A stretch of 33,193 nt of DNA from JAAZKO01 sp964432115 (GTDB lineage Bacteria; Patescibacteriota; Microgenomatia; UBA1400; PJMF01), in assembly GCA_964432115.1 (NCBI GenBank), contig CAYSMC010000037.1, positions 1 through 33,193 of the forward strand, written 5' to 3'. The notes beneath the pieces are model-generated. The model saw only the letters and a program-made list of their open reading frames with translations. It did not search any database and was not told the DNA's origin. Below are positions 15,067 to 24,384 of this stretch, piece after piece; position 1 is the first letter of the stretch, and each line of letters opens with the position of its first letter. Position numbers and translations under genes: made by a program.

Positions 15067-16680
15067 ATGTCATTTTTTAGTAATTTATCAACGTTGTTTT
15101 CCAATGTTGATGAAAATAAAAAACCAGATCAAAAGCAGGGTAAAAGCAAGTTTAAAGCTCAGACTAAACTTAAAGTTCAGACCCAGAATCAAAAAAGTCA
15201 GGTCAAGAAAACCCTGGGTAAAGTTAAACCGCAAATTAAACAACAACATAATCCACAACTAGAAAACGAGGCAGAAAATATTATTCGAGATGCTCGTTCT
15301 AAAGCTAGGGAAATTATTATTGAAGCAAAAGACGAAGTTTTGGAAATGCGTTCAACAGCAGAAAAAGAATCTCGTAGCGTTGAGCATGATTTGGCCGAAC
15401 AACAACGCATTTTGCAAAACAAGTTAGACAAACTAGATTATCGTTTTGATCAAATTGAACAAAAAGAAAAAAGAATTGATCAATTAAAAGAAGATTTAGT
15501 GAAACAGACTGCAAAAATTGATAAATCTAGAAGTCAAGTACTCAAGAAATTAGAAGAATTGTCTGGCTATTCTAAGGAAGAAGCCAAGGAATTATTAGTT
15601 GAAGGCCTCAAGAAAAAACTAAGTCACGATTTGGCCAAATTGGTGGCAGACAAAGAAGAACAGGCTAGATTAGAGGCCGACGATAAAGCTCGGGAGATTT
15701 TAATTGATGCGATGCGTCATGGAGCCACAGACTATGTAGCTGAATATACAGTGTCAGTCGTCAATATTCCCTCTGAAGATATCAAGGGTAAAATTATTGG
15801 TAAAAATGGTCGTAATATTCATGCTTTTGAGCGTAAAACTGGAGTCGATATTGATTTAGATACTTCTAATACTGAAATTAAATTATCTTCTTTTGATCCA
15901 GTGCGTCGAGAAATAGCTCGGGTAGCAATGGAGCGCTTGATTAAAGATGGACGTATCCAGCCAACTCGCATTGAAGAGGTGGTGGATAAAGTGACTGAAG
16001 AAATTGAACGAATTACTTTTGATGCTGGTAAAAAGCTCTGCCACGAAGTTGGTGTTTACAACATCCCCAATGGTTTAATTGCTATGTTGGGTAAATTTAA
16101 ATATCGTTTTTCTTATGGTCAGAATTTGATCAAACATACCATAGAAGAAACTAAAATTGGCACCAAAATTGCTCAAGAATTGGGTTTAGATATCAATATT
16201 GTTAAATTGGGCTGTTTATTGCACGATATAGGTAAGGTCTCAGAAGATCCTGATGAAAATCACGTTCAAGCAGGTATTAGAATTGCTAAAAAATTTAATA
16301 TTTCTCCAGCCGTTATTGCTTGTATTGCTGAACATCACGAGGACCAACCTTTTTCTAGTCCAGAATCAGTGGCTGTTTATATATCCGACGCTATTTCTGG
16401 TGCGAGACCAGGGGCGCGCTACGAAAATCATGAAGAATATATGAAACGGATGGAATCTTTAGAAAGCATCGCTGTTTCTTACGACGAAGTTAAAAAAGCT
16501 TATGCGGTCCAGGCTGGCCGAGAGTTAAGAGTCATTTTAATTCCTGAGAAAAGTAAGGACGATGATGTCACTTTATTGGCCAACAGTATTCGTGATCGAG
16601 TAGCTAAAGAAGTGATTGTGCCAGGAACAGTTACAGTAACAGTAATTCGTGAATTACGTGGACAAGCTCAAACTAAATAA
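15067..16680 (+). CDS. rny: Ribonuclease Y-like protein without N-terminal membrane helix
   Basis: Endoribonuclease of the RNase Y family, which starts bulk mRNA decay; 537 residues. Order of parts: an N-terminal short amphipathic stretch and a Lys/Gln-rich linker (1-60), a coiled coil (about 62-195), a KH domain with IIGKNGRNIHAFERKTG (about 242), and an HD domain with CLLHDIGK (His386, Asp387) and AEHHEDQP. RNase Y proteins usually begin with a membrane helix; here none is visible, so the enzyme may be soluble or attached by the amphipathic start MSFFSNLSTLFSNV. AAAGGA lies 6 nt before the ATG. secG follows after 16 bp. Confidence 0.93.
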   Translation: MSFFSNLSTLFSNVDENKKPDQKQGKSKFKAQTKLKVQTQNQKSQVKKTLGKVKPQIKQQHNPQLENEAENIIRDARSKAREIIIEAKDEVLEMRSTAEKESRSVEHDLAEQQRILQNKLDKLDYRFDQIEQKEKRIDQLKEDLVKQTAKIDKSRSQVLKKLEELSGYSKEEAKELLVEGLKKKLSHDLAKLVADKEEQARLEADDKAREILIDAMRHGATDYVAEYTVSVVNIPSEDIKGKIIGKNGRNIHAFERKTGVDIDLDTSNTEIKLSSFDPVRREIARVAMERLIKDGRIQPTRIEEVVDKVTEEIERITFDAGKKLCHEVGVYNIPNGLIAMLGKFKYRFSYGQNLIKHTIEETKIGTKIAQELGLDINIVKLGCLLHDIGKVSEDPDENHVQAGIRIAKKFNISPAVIACIAEHHEDQPFSSPESVAVYISDAISGARPGARYENHEEYMKRMESLESIAVSYDEVKKAYAVQAGRELRVILIPEKSKDDDVTLLANSIRDRVAKEVIVPGTVTVTVIRELRGQAQTK

Positions 16681-16696
16681 AGTAAAATGGAAATTT

Positions 16697-16915
16697 ATGA
16701 ATAAGTTTTTTTTAATTACACAAGCCATTATCTCTTTGGTTTTAATCATCTTAGTGTTATTGCAAAGTAGTTCAAGTAGTTCTAGTAATCTTTTTGCTGG
16801 TGGTGGAGGAGAAACTTACCACACACGTAAAGGGGTTGAAAAATTATTTTTTTATGCCACCATTATTTTAGGTATTCTATTTGTCGTGAATAGCTTAATG
16901 TTATTGATCTACTAA
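16697..16915 (+). CDS. secG: Preprotein translocase subunit SecG
   Basis: A 72-residue protein with two membrane helices (LITQAIISLVLIILVLLQ and FFYATIILGILFVVNSLMLL) joined by the Ser/Gly-rich loop SSSSNLFAGGGGETYHTRKG, the SecG hallmark. It assists the SecYE channel in exporting proteins, such as the solute-binding and protease-like proteins just downstream. The ATG at 16697 is chosen; a longer frame from 16649 adds 16 charged residues before the first helix and overlaps rny. Three base pairs separate it from the next gene, so rny, secG and the binding protein probably form an operon. Confidence 0.93.
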   Translation: MNKFFLITQAIISLVLIILVLLQSSSSSSSNLFAGGGGETYHTRKGVEKLFFYATIILGILFVVNSLMLLIY

Positions 16916-16918
16916 ATT

Positions 16919-18319
16919 ATGCGTAAACTTTACTGGTATATTAGTTTATATATCCGTCGTCATGGTTGGATATTTTTGGCTTCAATTATCGCTACTATTA
17001 TTTTTTTCTCGGTGTTGTTACCCTTGTTATTGAAAAATTTAACCTTTAAAAAACAAAATTATATTGCAGTAGTCGGTCAATATAATCTAGCCAATTTACC
17101 AACAATCATTAAACAACAACTCAGTGCTGGTCTAACTAGTATTAGTACTGACTTAAGTCCTCAACCAATGTTGGCGGAAAAGTGGATTGTTGAAGATGAT
17201 GGTAAGCAATATCGTTTTGTGTTAAAGAAAGGTGTATTTTGGCAAGATGGTAAAGAGCTATTCCCCGAAGATGTCTATTATAATTTTGTCGATGTTAATA
17301 TTGTTACTACCCCCAATGATGTCATTTTTAAATTGCCAGAAGCTTTTGCTCCTTTTTCAGTGGCTGTGAGTGAACCAATTTTACGCTCAAGCATTCAAAA
17401 ACGCTTTTTATTGCCTAACGTAACTAAATTGATAGGTATCGGTCAATATGAAATGTTAGATTATAAAATGAATGGCAATTATTTGAAAGAATTACGAGTT
17501 GATGGTCCAGAAGAACGATACATCTATCGATTTTACCTTACTGAAGACGAGGCAGCCTTAGCCTTTAAAAAAGGAGAAGTAGACATTTTATTAGATTTAG
17601 CTAGCTGTCATGATCTTTGCGATTGGTCAAATTTAGAAATAGTCAAAGATTTAGACTATGATAGTTATTTAGCTTTGTTTTTTAACAATGCTGATTCCCA
17701 ATTAACCAAAAATATTCGACAAGCTTTATCATATGCTTTAGAAAAAGATTATGGAGAAGCCAGAGCTAATGGTCCTTTTAACCCTAATTCTTGGGCATAT
17801 TTGGAAGGAGGAAAAGATTATCAAAAAGATTGGGAGCGAGGTATTGAACGTTTAATCGATGAGTTACCGAGAGAACCTCTAAACTTTGAATTAACCACTA
17901 CTACTATTTTTCAAGAAGAAGCAGAATTAATTCAACAAGAATTAGCTGATTTTGGCCAGGAAGCGATTAAGGTCTGTCGTGCTAGTGATGACGTTGAAGA
18001 TAGAACGTTATGTGATAATTTGGCAATTAATTTACGAATTAAAATTAGCAATTTCCCAGACACTAATAATTTTCAATTATTATTGATGGGTCAAAATATT
18101 CCCATTGATCCTGACCAATATTTTATGTGGCATAGCACTCAAGCTACTAACTTTACTCAATATAAAAATACCAGAATTGATAGTTTATTAGAAAGGGGTC
18201 GACAAACCTTAGATATGGAAGAAAGAAAAAGTATTTATCAAGAATTTCAACAATTTTTATTAGAAGATCCTCCAGCAGTTTTTTTGCGGTATTTGGAAAG
18301 ATTTTCTATTGCTCGCTAA
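16919..18319 (+). CDS. Family-5 extracellular solute-binding protein, TM-anchored
   Basis: A 466-residue protein of the SBP_bac_5 (oligopeptide/nickel-binding) family. Residues about 17-38 are a membrane helix (WIFLASIIATIIFFSVLL) without a lipobox cysteine, so it is anchored by the helix rather than by lipid. The external part shows family features: SPQPMLAEKWIVEDDGKQYRF in two blocks, LKKGVFWQDGKELFPEDVYY and the C-terminal IDSLLERGRQTLDMEERKSIYQEFQQFL. It would capture peptides or similar nutrients, useful to a cell that cannot make amino acids. No ABC permease or ATPase genes are present in the window, so its partners must be elsewhere, or it has another role. Confidence 0.88.
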   Translation: MRKLYWYISLYIRRHGWIFLASIIATIIFFSVLLPLLLKNLTFKKQNYIAVVGQYNLANLPTIIKQQLSAGLTSISTDLSPQPMLAEKWIVEDDGKQYRFVLKKGVFWQDGKELFPEDVYYNFVDVNIVTTPNDVIFKLPEAFAPFSVAVSEPILRSSIQKRFLLPNVTKLIGIGQYEMLDYKMNGNYLKELRVDGPEERYIYRFYLTEDEAALAFKKGEVDILLDLASCHDLCDWSNLEIVKDLDYDSYLALFFNNADSQLTKNIRQALSYALEKDYGEARANGPFNPNSWAYLEGGKDYQKDWERGIERLIDELPREPLNFELTTTTIFQEEAELIQQELADFGQEAIKVCRASDDVEDRTLCDNLAINLRIKISNFPDTNNFQLLLMGQNIPIDPDQYFMWHSTQATNFTQYKNTRIDSLLERGRQTLDMEERKSIYQEFQQFLLEDPPAVFLRYLERFSIAR

Positions 18320-18374
18320 GTAATTTCGTTTTTTGTCAGCTCAATTGTCAATTATTCAAGTCATGATTTAATTT

Positions 18375-20132
18375 GTGACTAGCTGGCCAAAAATTATTCA
18401 AAAACTCAACTTCCTTTGGGGCAAAATCATTTTATTGCTTATGATTTTTGCAAGCTCTATTGGTCAAATAAGGGCTCAAGTCAGTAATAATTTTTTGCAC
18501 TTAACAGACGGACCATTATCTTCTGAGCTTTGGGAGGTAGTTTTGGGCGATTTGAATGATTGGCAGGTGGTTGGGGGGCGGTTGCAGGGTCAACTGCAAC
18601 CGCCCCCCGCAGTCTCCAGTTATCAGAGCGCTATTACTTTGCAAACACCATTTTGGCCGGTTAAGTCTAATTATCAATTTTCTTTTGATTTTACTCCGCT
18701 CGATGCAGCTGATAAAAATTTTGGAATTTTATTTGATTATCAACTCAACAGTAAGGGGAAAGTATTGTTGAGTTTTTTAAGTTTTCATTTTATTAATCAA
18801 CAATTATATGTAGAAACTTTTCAAGATCATTTTATAACTCATAAAACTTTAATTCCTTGTCCACTAGAACCTGGCCACACCTATCGATTTCACTTGATTT
18901 ATCAAAGACCCGATTTTGAACTTGTGATCGATGACCGATTAGCTTTTTCTAGTAAAAACGATCAAGATTTTTGGCCAGATTTTTTAGAGCCGGGACGACC
19001 TCTTTTTTATTTAAGCAAAGGTAATTATGATCAATCAGCAGTAATTTATGCTGATTTTGATTTAGAGTATCATCCGCAATTATCTGTGCCTTATTTTTCT
19101 CAATTAGATGATAGTTGGGCCGACGCCATTTATGATCATTCTCAAGATTTTTTCAGTCCAGCTCTGACTATTGCCGGTAGTGGTTGTGCTTTAACTAGTG
19201 CGGCAATGTTATTGAACTATTATAGCTATGATACTTTTCCTGATCAAGAAAATTGGTTAAGTACTGTGAGGGGAAAAGCTATTAATCCAGCAACTTTAAA
19301 TTTATGGTTAAAAAATGAGGCCGATGGCTATCTGGGATTTGCTTTAGTTAATTGGTTAGCCGTGACACGCTTAAGCTATCTATTGGCAGAGTCAACAGAC
19401 AACAATCTGGTTTTAGAATTTGGATATGCCGATTATCAAACACAGATCGTTAATAAACAGTTAGCTGCTAAACAACCTTTAATTGCCGATTTAGGAGATC
19501 ATTTTGTGGTGATTAGTGGGATTACTGAAGATAACGACACAACGCCGAGCAACGATTATTTAATTAATGATCCTCTTGATCATAATCATACAGTTTTAGA
19601 TCAAGAGCAACAGCCAATTGAATCGTTGCGAATTTTCGAGACTAGTCAAACTGATTTGAGTTACTTTCTTTTACTTAGCCCAGAAGAGTTAGATTTTAAA
19701 TTATTATCTGCAGTTGAAGATCAAGAACTCAAAGCTATTGTGGCTAAGGAAGATAATTTACTAAGTCCAAGTCAGCATTGGCATTTGTATTATTGGCCAA
19801 AACCAGAGTTTGGTAATTATATTTGGCAATTCAGCGCTGATGATTTAGAAAAACTCCAATTAGCTCAATTATTTATTTATCAAAGTGATGGTCAAGTGCA
19901 AATTTTTAATTTAGCTGATTATTTGGCTAGAGAATTAAAATTAATTTTTTATCAGGATCGATTAGCTGAATTGTCAATTGAGTCAAGTAAAAATTTTTTA
20001 CTTGTTTATCATCAATATTTATTAAACAGATTATTGCAACTTCAGCACGAACAATACTTATTGGGTCAAGTACACAGCGCTACTCGTTATCAAGCACTAA
20101 TTGAACAATTTTTGCAGTTTTACCAGTTATAA
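18375..20132 (+). CDS. Secreted protein: lectin-like domain plus C39-like cysteine peptidase
   Basis: A 585-residue protein starting at GTG 18375, with a signal peptide or anchor (LWGKIILLLMIFASSIGQIRA, about 14-34, with an AQ cleavage option). Residues about 40-235 read as a concanavalin-like sandwich (NYQFSFDFTPL, NFGILFDYQL, FELVIDDRLAF). Residues about 236-410 are a Peptidase_C39_2-type papain fold with Cys271 in GSGCALTSAAMLL, His376 in GDHFVVISG and Asn398/Asp399 in YLINDP. The last 170 residues are unrecognised. Probable role: cleavage or binding of extracellular peptides or envelope material. A perfect 36-bp GC-rich inverted repeat lies inside the coding region at 18573-18608. Confidence 0.8.
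   Translation: MTSWPKIIQKLNFLWGKIILLLMIFASSIGQIRAQVSNNFLHLTDGPLSSELWEVVLGDLNDWQVVGGRLQGQLQPPPAVSSYQSAITLQTPFWPVKSNYQFSFDFTPLDAADKNFGILFDYQLNSKGKVLLSFLSFHFINQQLYVETFQDHFITHKTLIPCPLEPGHTYRFHLIYQRPDFELVIDDRLAFSSKNDQDFWPDFLEPGRPLFYLSKGNYDQSAVIYADFDLEYHPQLSVPYFSQLDDSWADAIYDHSQDFFSPALTIAGSGCALTSAAMLLNYYSYDTFPDQENWLSTVRGKAINPATLNLWLKNEADGYLGFALVNWLAVTRLSYLLAESTDNNLVLEFGYADYQTQIVNKQLAAKQPLIADLGDHFVVISGITEDNDTTPSNDYLINDPLDHNHTVLDQEQQPIESLRIFETSQTDLSYFLLLSPEELDFKLLSAVEDQELKAIVAKEDNLLSPSQHWHLYYWPKPEFGNYIWQFSADDLEKLQLAQLFIYQSDGQVQIFNLADYLARELKLIFYQDRLAELSIESSKNFLLVYHQYLLNRLLQLQHEQYLLGQVHSATRYQALIEQFLQFYQL
18573..18608 (+). repeat. Perfect 15-bp GC-rich inverted repeat inside the C39 gene
   Basis: GGGGGGCGGTTGCAG, a 6-nt loop GGTCAA, then the exact complement. 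It is by far the most GC-rich and stable hairpin of an otherwise AT-rich window and is read in frame (VGGRLQGQLQPPP). It is not followed by a T run. Confidence 0.95.
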
Positions 20133-20133
20133 T
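20128..20133 (+). promoter_or_regulatory. -10 box for dus
   Basis: TATAAT overlaps the stop codon of the C39-protease gene and lies 5 nt before the GTG start of dus. It may allow a leaderless internal transcript. No -35 at the right distance is visible. Confidence 0.3.
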
Positions 20134-20138
20134 AAGTT

Positions 20139-21206
20139 GTGGAAAAAAAACCTCTTTTAGCACTAGCTCCCATGGATGGAGTGACAGATTTTGCTTTTCG
20201 TTCGATTGTTAAAAAGCATGGTCGGCCAGACTTGTTATGGACTGAATTTGTGAGCGTGGAAGCTTTGTGCCGAGGTGCAGCTCCTACACTTATTAGTCAA
20301 TTTGATTATGAACCATTACAGCAACCGATTATTGCCCAAATTTTTGGTAAAACTCCTGAATATTTTTATTTAGCTACTTTATTGATAGCAGAATTGGCTT
20401 TTGCTGGCGTAGATATTAACATGGGTTGTCCAGCTAGAACCGTCGCTCAAAGTGGTTCTGGAGCGGCTTTAATTGCTAAGTCAGCACTAGCTCAAGAAAT
20501 TATTAAAAAAACTCAAGAAGCAGCTAGTGATTGGGCCAATGGTAAAAGCTTAAGTGATTGTGAAAATGTCAATCCCAAACTATTGAGAGCGCTGCAAGAA
20601 CAAAAAAAATTTTGGCAAATTAAAAAAGTAAATCGTCAACTTTTGCCAGTGTCAGTAAAAACCCGACTAGGTACTGATAAAAATGAATTAAAAATCTGGC
20701 TGTCAGCATTATTAGCAGCTAAACCAGATTTAATTACTATTCATGGACGTACTGTCAAACAAGCCTATGGTGGCCAGGCCGACTGGCAAGCATTAGCTGA
20801 AGCTGGCCAAATGATTAAAAAATTTGATTCAAAAATTAAATATTTTGCCAATGGTGATGTAAAAAACTATGAAGATGCGGTAGTAAAATCCCAACTAACT
20901 GGAGCTGACGGCATAATGATTGGTCGTGCCAGTTTCGGCAATCCTTTTGTGTTTTTACCATTGGTCGAGCGTCAACAATTAACAACAACTGAAAATTTGT
21001 TTGCTTTAGCTATCGAACACGCCCAACTTTTTGAAAAGCACAATCAATCAAGAGGCAAAAATAAATTTTTTAGTATGCGCAAGCATTTAGCATGGTATAT
21101 TAAAGCAGTGCCAGGTGCTGCTCAATTGCGAGCTCAATTGGTAAAAAGCAATGGTGCTAGTGAAGTGAAACAAATTTTAGAAAATTATCAGGCCACAGAT
21201 GAATAA
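20139..21206 (+). CDS. dus: tRNA-dihydrouridine synthase
   Basis: FMN-dependent reductase that makes dihydrouridine in tRNA D-loops. At 355 residues it has the TIM-barrel signatures: LALAPMDGVTDFAFRSIV, the catalytic cysteine in DINMGCPARTVAQSGSGAALI, VSVKTRLG, LITIHGRTVKQAYGG, and the phosphate-binding ANGDVKNYEDA and GADGIMIGRASFGNPFVF. It has a DusB-like layout, but I do not assign the subclass. It starts at GTG 20139, 6 bp after the preceding gene. Its end overlaps the helicase gene by 8 bp, which suggests coupled translation. Confidence 0.93.
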   Translation: MEKKPLLALAPMDGVTDFAFRSIVKKHGRPDLLWTEFVSVEALCRGAAPTLISQFDYEPLQQPIIAQIFGKTPEYFYLATLLIAELAFAGVDINMGCPARTVAQSGSGAALIAKSALAQEIIKKTQEAASDWANGKSLSDCENVNPKLLRALQEQKKFWQIKKVNRQLLPVSVKTRLGTDKNELKIWLSALLAAKPDLITIHGRTVKQAYGGQADWQALAEAGQMIKKFDSKIKYFANGDVKNYEDAVVKSQLTGADGIMIGRASFGNPFVFLPLVERQQLTTTENLFALAIEHAQLFEKHNQSRGKNKFFSMRKHLAWYIKAVPGAAQLRAQLVKSNGASEVKQILENYQATDE

Positions 21207-24200
21207 ACCAGTCAACAACAAACAGTCAATTTTTCAACAAGCTTATCAACAGTTAAATGTTTTACAAAAACAAGCAGTAGACCACATTGATCAGGGACCA
21301 CTTCTGGTAATCGCTGGCCCAGGTACTGGTAAAACTCAAACTCTAGCACTGCGCATTGCCAATATTTTATTAAAAACTGATGCTAAACCCGACAACATCT
21401 TAGCTCTAACTTTTACTGATGTAGCAGCTAAAAATATGAGAGAGCGTCTCCTAAAGATTGTTGGCAAAGATGCTTATTATCTGCAAATTCACACTTTTCA
21501 CTCTTATTGTAGTCAGGTGATGACTAACAATCCAGAATATTTCCCTTTAAAAAACAACAGCGAAGCTTTGGGAGATTTAGAGCGCTACCAAATTTTTGAA
21601 AACTTACTAGATCGAATCAAGCCTAAAAATTTGAGACCACTTAATGATCATTATCATTACTTAAAAGATATTATTAAAGCAATTTCGGATTTAAAGAGAG
21701 AGGGAATATCCCTGTTGCAATTTGAAGATATTATTCAAGCCGAAAAACAACAACTAGCTCGCTTAAAGGAAGAAACTAAAAGTAAAGTAAAAATTAAACA
21801 AGCCCAAAAAGATTTAGATAAAAACAAAGATCTATTATTAATTTATCAAGCTTATCAACAAGAATTAGTTGACAGTAATCGCTATGATTTTGACGATATG
21901 ATTAATTTTGTAATCACAGCCTTTGAAAAACATCCAGAATTATTATTAGAACAACAAGAACAACTTCAACATTTTTTAGTTGATGAATATCAAGATAGCA
22001 ATAATAGTCAAACACGCTTATTAAATTTATTAGCTTCTTATTGGCCAAAACAAGGTTTAGAACCAGATATTTTTGCAGTGGGTGATCCTAATCAGGCTAT
22101 TTATCGATTTCAAGGAGCCTCAGTAGAAAACGTCTTAGCTTTTACTCGTCAGTATCCCAACACTACAGTTATTACGCTTAATACAGCCTATCGTTGTCCA
22201 CAAAATCTTTATGATGTGGCTAGTGACCTAATCAAAAATAATCAGTTATCAAAATTTACCGGTCAAAACATTGAAATTGATTTGACCAGCAAATTGCATT
22301 CACCGAAAGGTCAGGGTGATAAAATTGTTTTACATGCTGCACCAACCGCAACACTAGAAGCTATTTATATTGCCGAAGAGATTAAAAAGTTATTAGCTAA
22401 AGGTGTTAAGGCTCAAGATATTGCAGTTTTATATCGCACTCACGCTGAATCTCAGGAGTTGGTAGAAGTGTTAAACAAGTGGCAAATTCCCTACCAACTC
22501 AATAAGGGTGACGATATTTTACAAAGCACCCTAATTAATCAACTCTTATTATTAATGGAGTTAATAGACCAACTTCAAGAGGGTTTGGAATTAACCAATC
22601 TTTATCAAGTGATGTTGTTGCCTTTTGTTGATTTAGATCCCATTCCAGTTATGAAATTGGCTAGGGTGACGGGGCGATTAAGTAGAGCTCAGCGCCAAAA
22701 TTTTTCTATTTATGACATTTATAATCAGGGTTTGGCCAGTGTCAATCAGGCGCTAATAGGTCAAGAAATTAGTGAGTCAGAGTGGTCAAACATTAAAGAC
22801 TTTTTCGCGAAATTAGCCAAATTAGCTATTTTAAGTCAACAAATAACCTTGACTGCTTGGTTTGAAAAATTAATTAGTAATGAGGGTTTTAATCTTCTAG
22901 CTTTTTTGAAAAAACAGCCTAATAAAATTGATAGTTTTCTGGAACTTAATACTTTATTTCAACAAATTAAAGATTTAGTGGGTCGAGACCATCAATTGAG
23001 TCTGAATAAATTTTTAGCATATTTTGCGATTTATAAAGAACACCAACTTAGTATTCGTTTACAAAATCCCTTGGCCATTAAAGAAGCTGTGCAATTATCC
23101 ACTGCTCATGGAGCTAAAGGTATGGAATGGGATTTTGTTTTTGTTTTAAATTTTATTGATGGTAAATGGGGAAATTTGCGTAATCGAAATAAGTTAAAAT
23201 TGCCAGAAGGAATTTTAAAACACACTGATTTATCGGGCAAAGAGCGAAATGAAGATGAAAGACGACTATTTTATGTAGTGCTCACAAGAGCTAAAAAAAG
23301 AGTTTATCTTAGTTATCCTGAAGTCATAGAGACCAATGCTAGTGTGAGTAACAAAGTGCCTAGTATTTTCTTAACAGAGTTGGCTGAACAACAATTAAGA
23401 AACAGTGAAGTAGATCTCAGTCAAGACGTGGAAGCTCATTTAACCGCGCTGTTAACTGCGCCTGTGACAACTCAGATTACTATTCAAGAAAAAGATTTTT
23501 TTGCTTATTTGGTGAAGGACTTTGCTTTATCAGTAACTGCTTTAAATAATTATTTGAGAGATCCTCAAACTTTTGTGCTTAATAATTTGTTAAAGTTGCC
23601 AGCAGCTAAAAAAATGGCCATGTGTTTTGGGACGGCAGTGCACAGTGCTTTGGAAAGATTTTATCGTTTTTATCAACAGCAGGCTCAATATCCTAGTTTA
23701 GATAGTTTTTTAGCTAATTTTAGTCAGGCACTTAGTCAAGAAATTTTAAGCGAATCAGATTTTCAGGATCGCCTAAAATATGGTCAAGAATTACTGGCAA
23801 ATTATTATCAAAATATTATTCAAGAAAAACCAGCAGTGTTAGCAGTTGAACGTAGTTTTGGAGGTAAGGGGCACAGAATTGTTTTGGGAGACATTTTTCT
23901 GACTGGCAAAATTGATCGTTTAGATTGGTTAGATCAAAAACAGGGTTTAGTCAAAGTGATTGATTACAAAACTGGTCGTAGTCAAAGTCTCAATTACATT
24001 TTAGCTAAAACTAAAATCGCTGTTAAAAATTTATCTGAACGAGAAGTAGCACTGCCTGAGACTATTCGTGGCAATTATCAGCGCCAATTAGTTTTTTACA
24101 AATTGCTTATGCAGCTTGATCGTCAACTTAGTCCTAAAATTGAAGTTGCCGAAGCAGCTTTTAATTTTATTGAACCGACACAGAAAGGTGGAGATCAGTT

Positions 24201-24315
24201 TGTGAGTCGCAGTTTAGTTGTTAGTGACGAAGCTATTGATGATTTAAAAAAACTGATTAAAGAAGTGATGGGAGAGATTCGCTCCCTTAAATTTTTAGAA
24301 AATTTGGAATTTTAA
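21199..24315 (+). CDS. UvrD/AddA-like helicase fused to PD-(D/E)XK nuclease
   Basis: A 1038-residue helicase-nuclease. The superfamily 1 helicase part has Walker A GPGTGKT (residues 40-46), the Q-rich motif before it, Walker B FLVDEYQDS (about 258), VGDPNQAIYRFQGA, YRCPQNLYD, STAHGAKGMEWD (about 634) and RLFYVVLTRAKKRVYLSYP. The C-terminal 240 residues hold a RecB-type nuclease: GTAVHSALERFY (about 811), GKIDRLDWLD, the catalytic VIDYKTG (about 920) and NYQRQLVFYKLL. The layout is that of AddA or AdnAB subunits, which process double-strand ends for RecA. No AddB partner is seen nearby. It overlaps dus by 8 bp. Confidence 0.92.
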   Translation: MNKPVNNKQSIFQQAYQQLNVLQKQAVDHIDQGPLLVIAGPGTGKTQTLALRIANILLKTDAKPDNILALTFTDVAAKNMRERLLKIVGKDAYYLQIHTFHSYCSQVMTNNPEYFPLKNNSEALGDLERYQIFENLLDRIKPKNLRPLNDHYHYLKDIIKAISDLKREGISLLQFEDIIQAEKQQLARLKEETKSKVKIKQAQKDLDKNKDLLLIYQAYQQELVDSNRYDFDDMINFVITAFEKHPELLLEQQEQLQHFLVDEYQDSNNSQTRLLNLLASYWPKQGLEPDIFAVGDPNQAIYRFQGASVENVLAFTRQYPNTTVITLNTAYRCPQNLYDVASDLIKNNQLSKFTGQNIEIDLTSKLHSPKGQGDKIVLHAAPTATLEAIYIAEEIKKLLAKGVKAQDIAVLYRTHAESQELVEVLNKWQIPYQLNKGDDILQSTLINQLLLLMELIDQLQEGLELTNLYQVMLLPFVDLDPIPVMKLARVTGRLSRAQRQNFSIYDIYNQGLASVNQALIGQEISESEWSNIKDFFAKLAKLAILSQQITLTAWFEKLISNEGFNLLAFLKKQPNKIDSFLELNTLFQQIKDLVGRDHQLSLNKFLAYFAIYKEHQLSIRLQNPLAIKEAVQLSTAHGAKGMEWDFVFVLNFIDGKWGNLRNRNKLKLPEGILKHTDLSGKERNEDERRLFYVVLTRAKKRVYLSYPEVIETNASVSNKVPSIFLTELAEQQLRNSEVDLSQDVEAHLTALLTAPVTTQITIQEKDFFAYLVKDFALSVTALNNYLRDPQTFVLNNLLKLPAAKKMAMCFGTAVHSALERFYRFYQQQAQYPSLDSFLANFSQALSQEILSESDFQDRLKYGQELLANYYQNIIQEKPAVLAVERSFGGKGHRIVLGDIFLTGKIDRLDWLDQKQGLVKVIDYKTGRSQSLNYILAKTKIAVKNLSEREVALPETIRGNYQRQLVFYKLLMQLDRQLSPKIEVAEAAFNFIEPTQKGGDQFVSRSLVVSDEAIDDLKKLIKEVMGEIRSLKFLENLEF

Positions 24316-24329
24316 ATTTTAAATTTCTA

Positions 24330-24358
24330 GTGACTAGAATCTTGAATGTGCTTATAAT
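24330..24358 (+). promoter_or_regulatory. Promoter of the M29 aminopeptidase gene
   Basis: TATAAT (24353-24358) with GTGACT (24330-24335) 17 bp upstream as a weak -35. Expected leader about 20 nt, longer than for most promoters here. Confidence 0.5.
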
Positions 24359-24384
24359 AGCCAAGCCTGCTAAGAACCGAGTTT

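Noticed and set aside
15198..15514. Minus-strand frames inside rny
   Set aside because: They are antisense to the coiled-coil coding region; low-complexity codons there leave both strands open.
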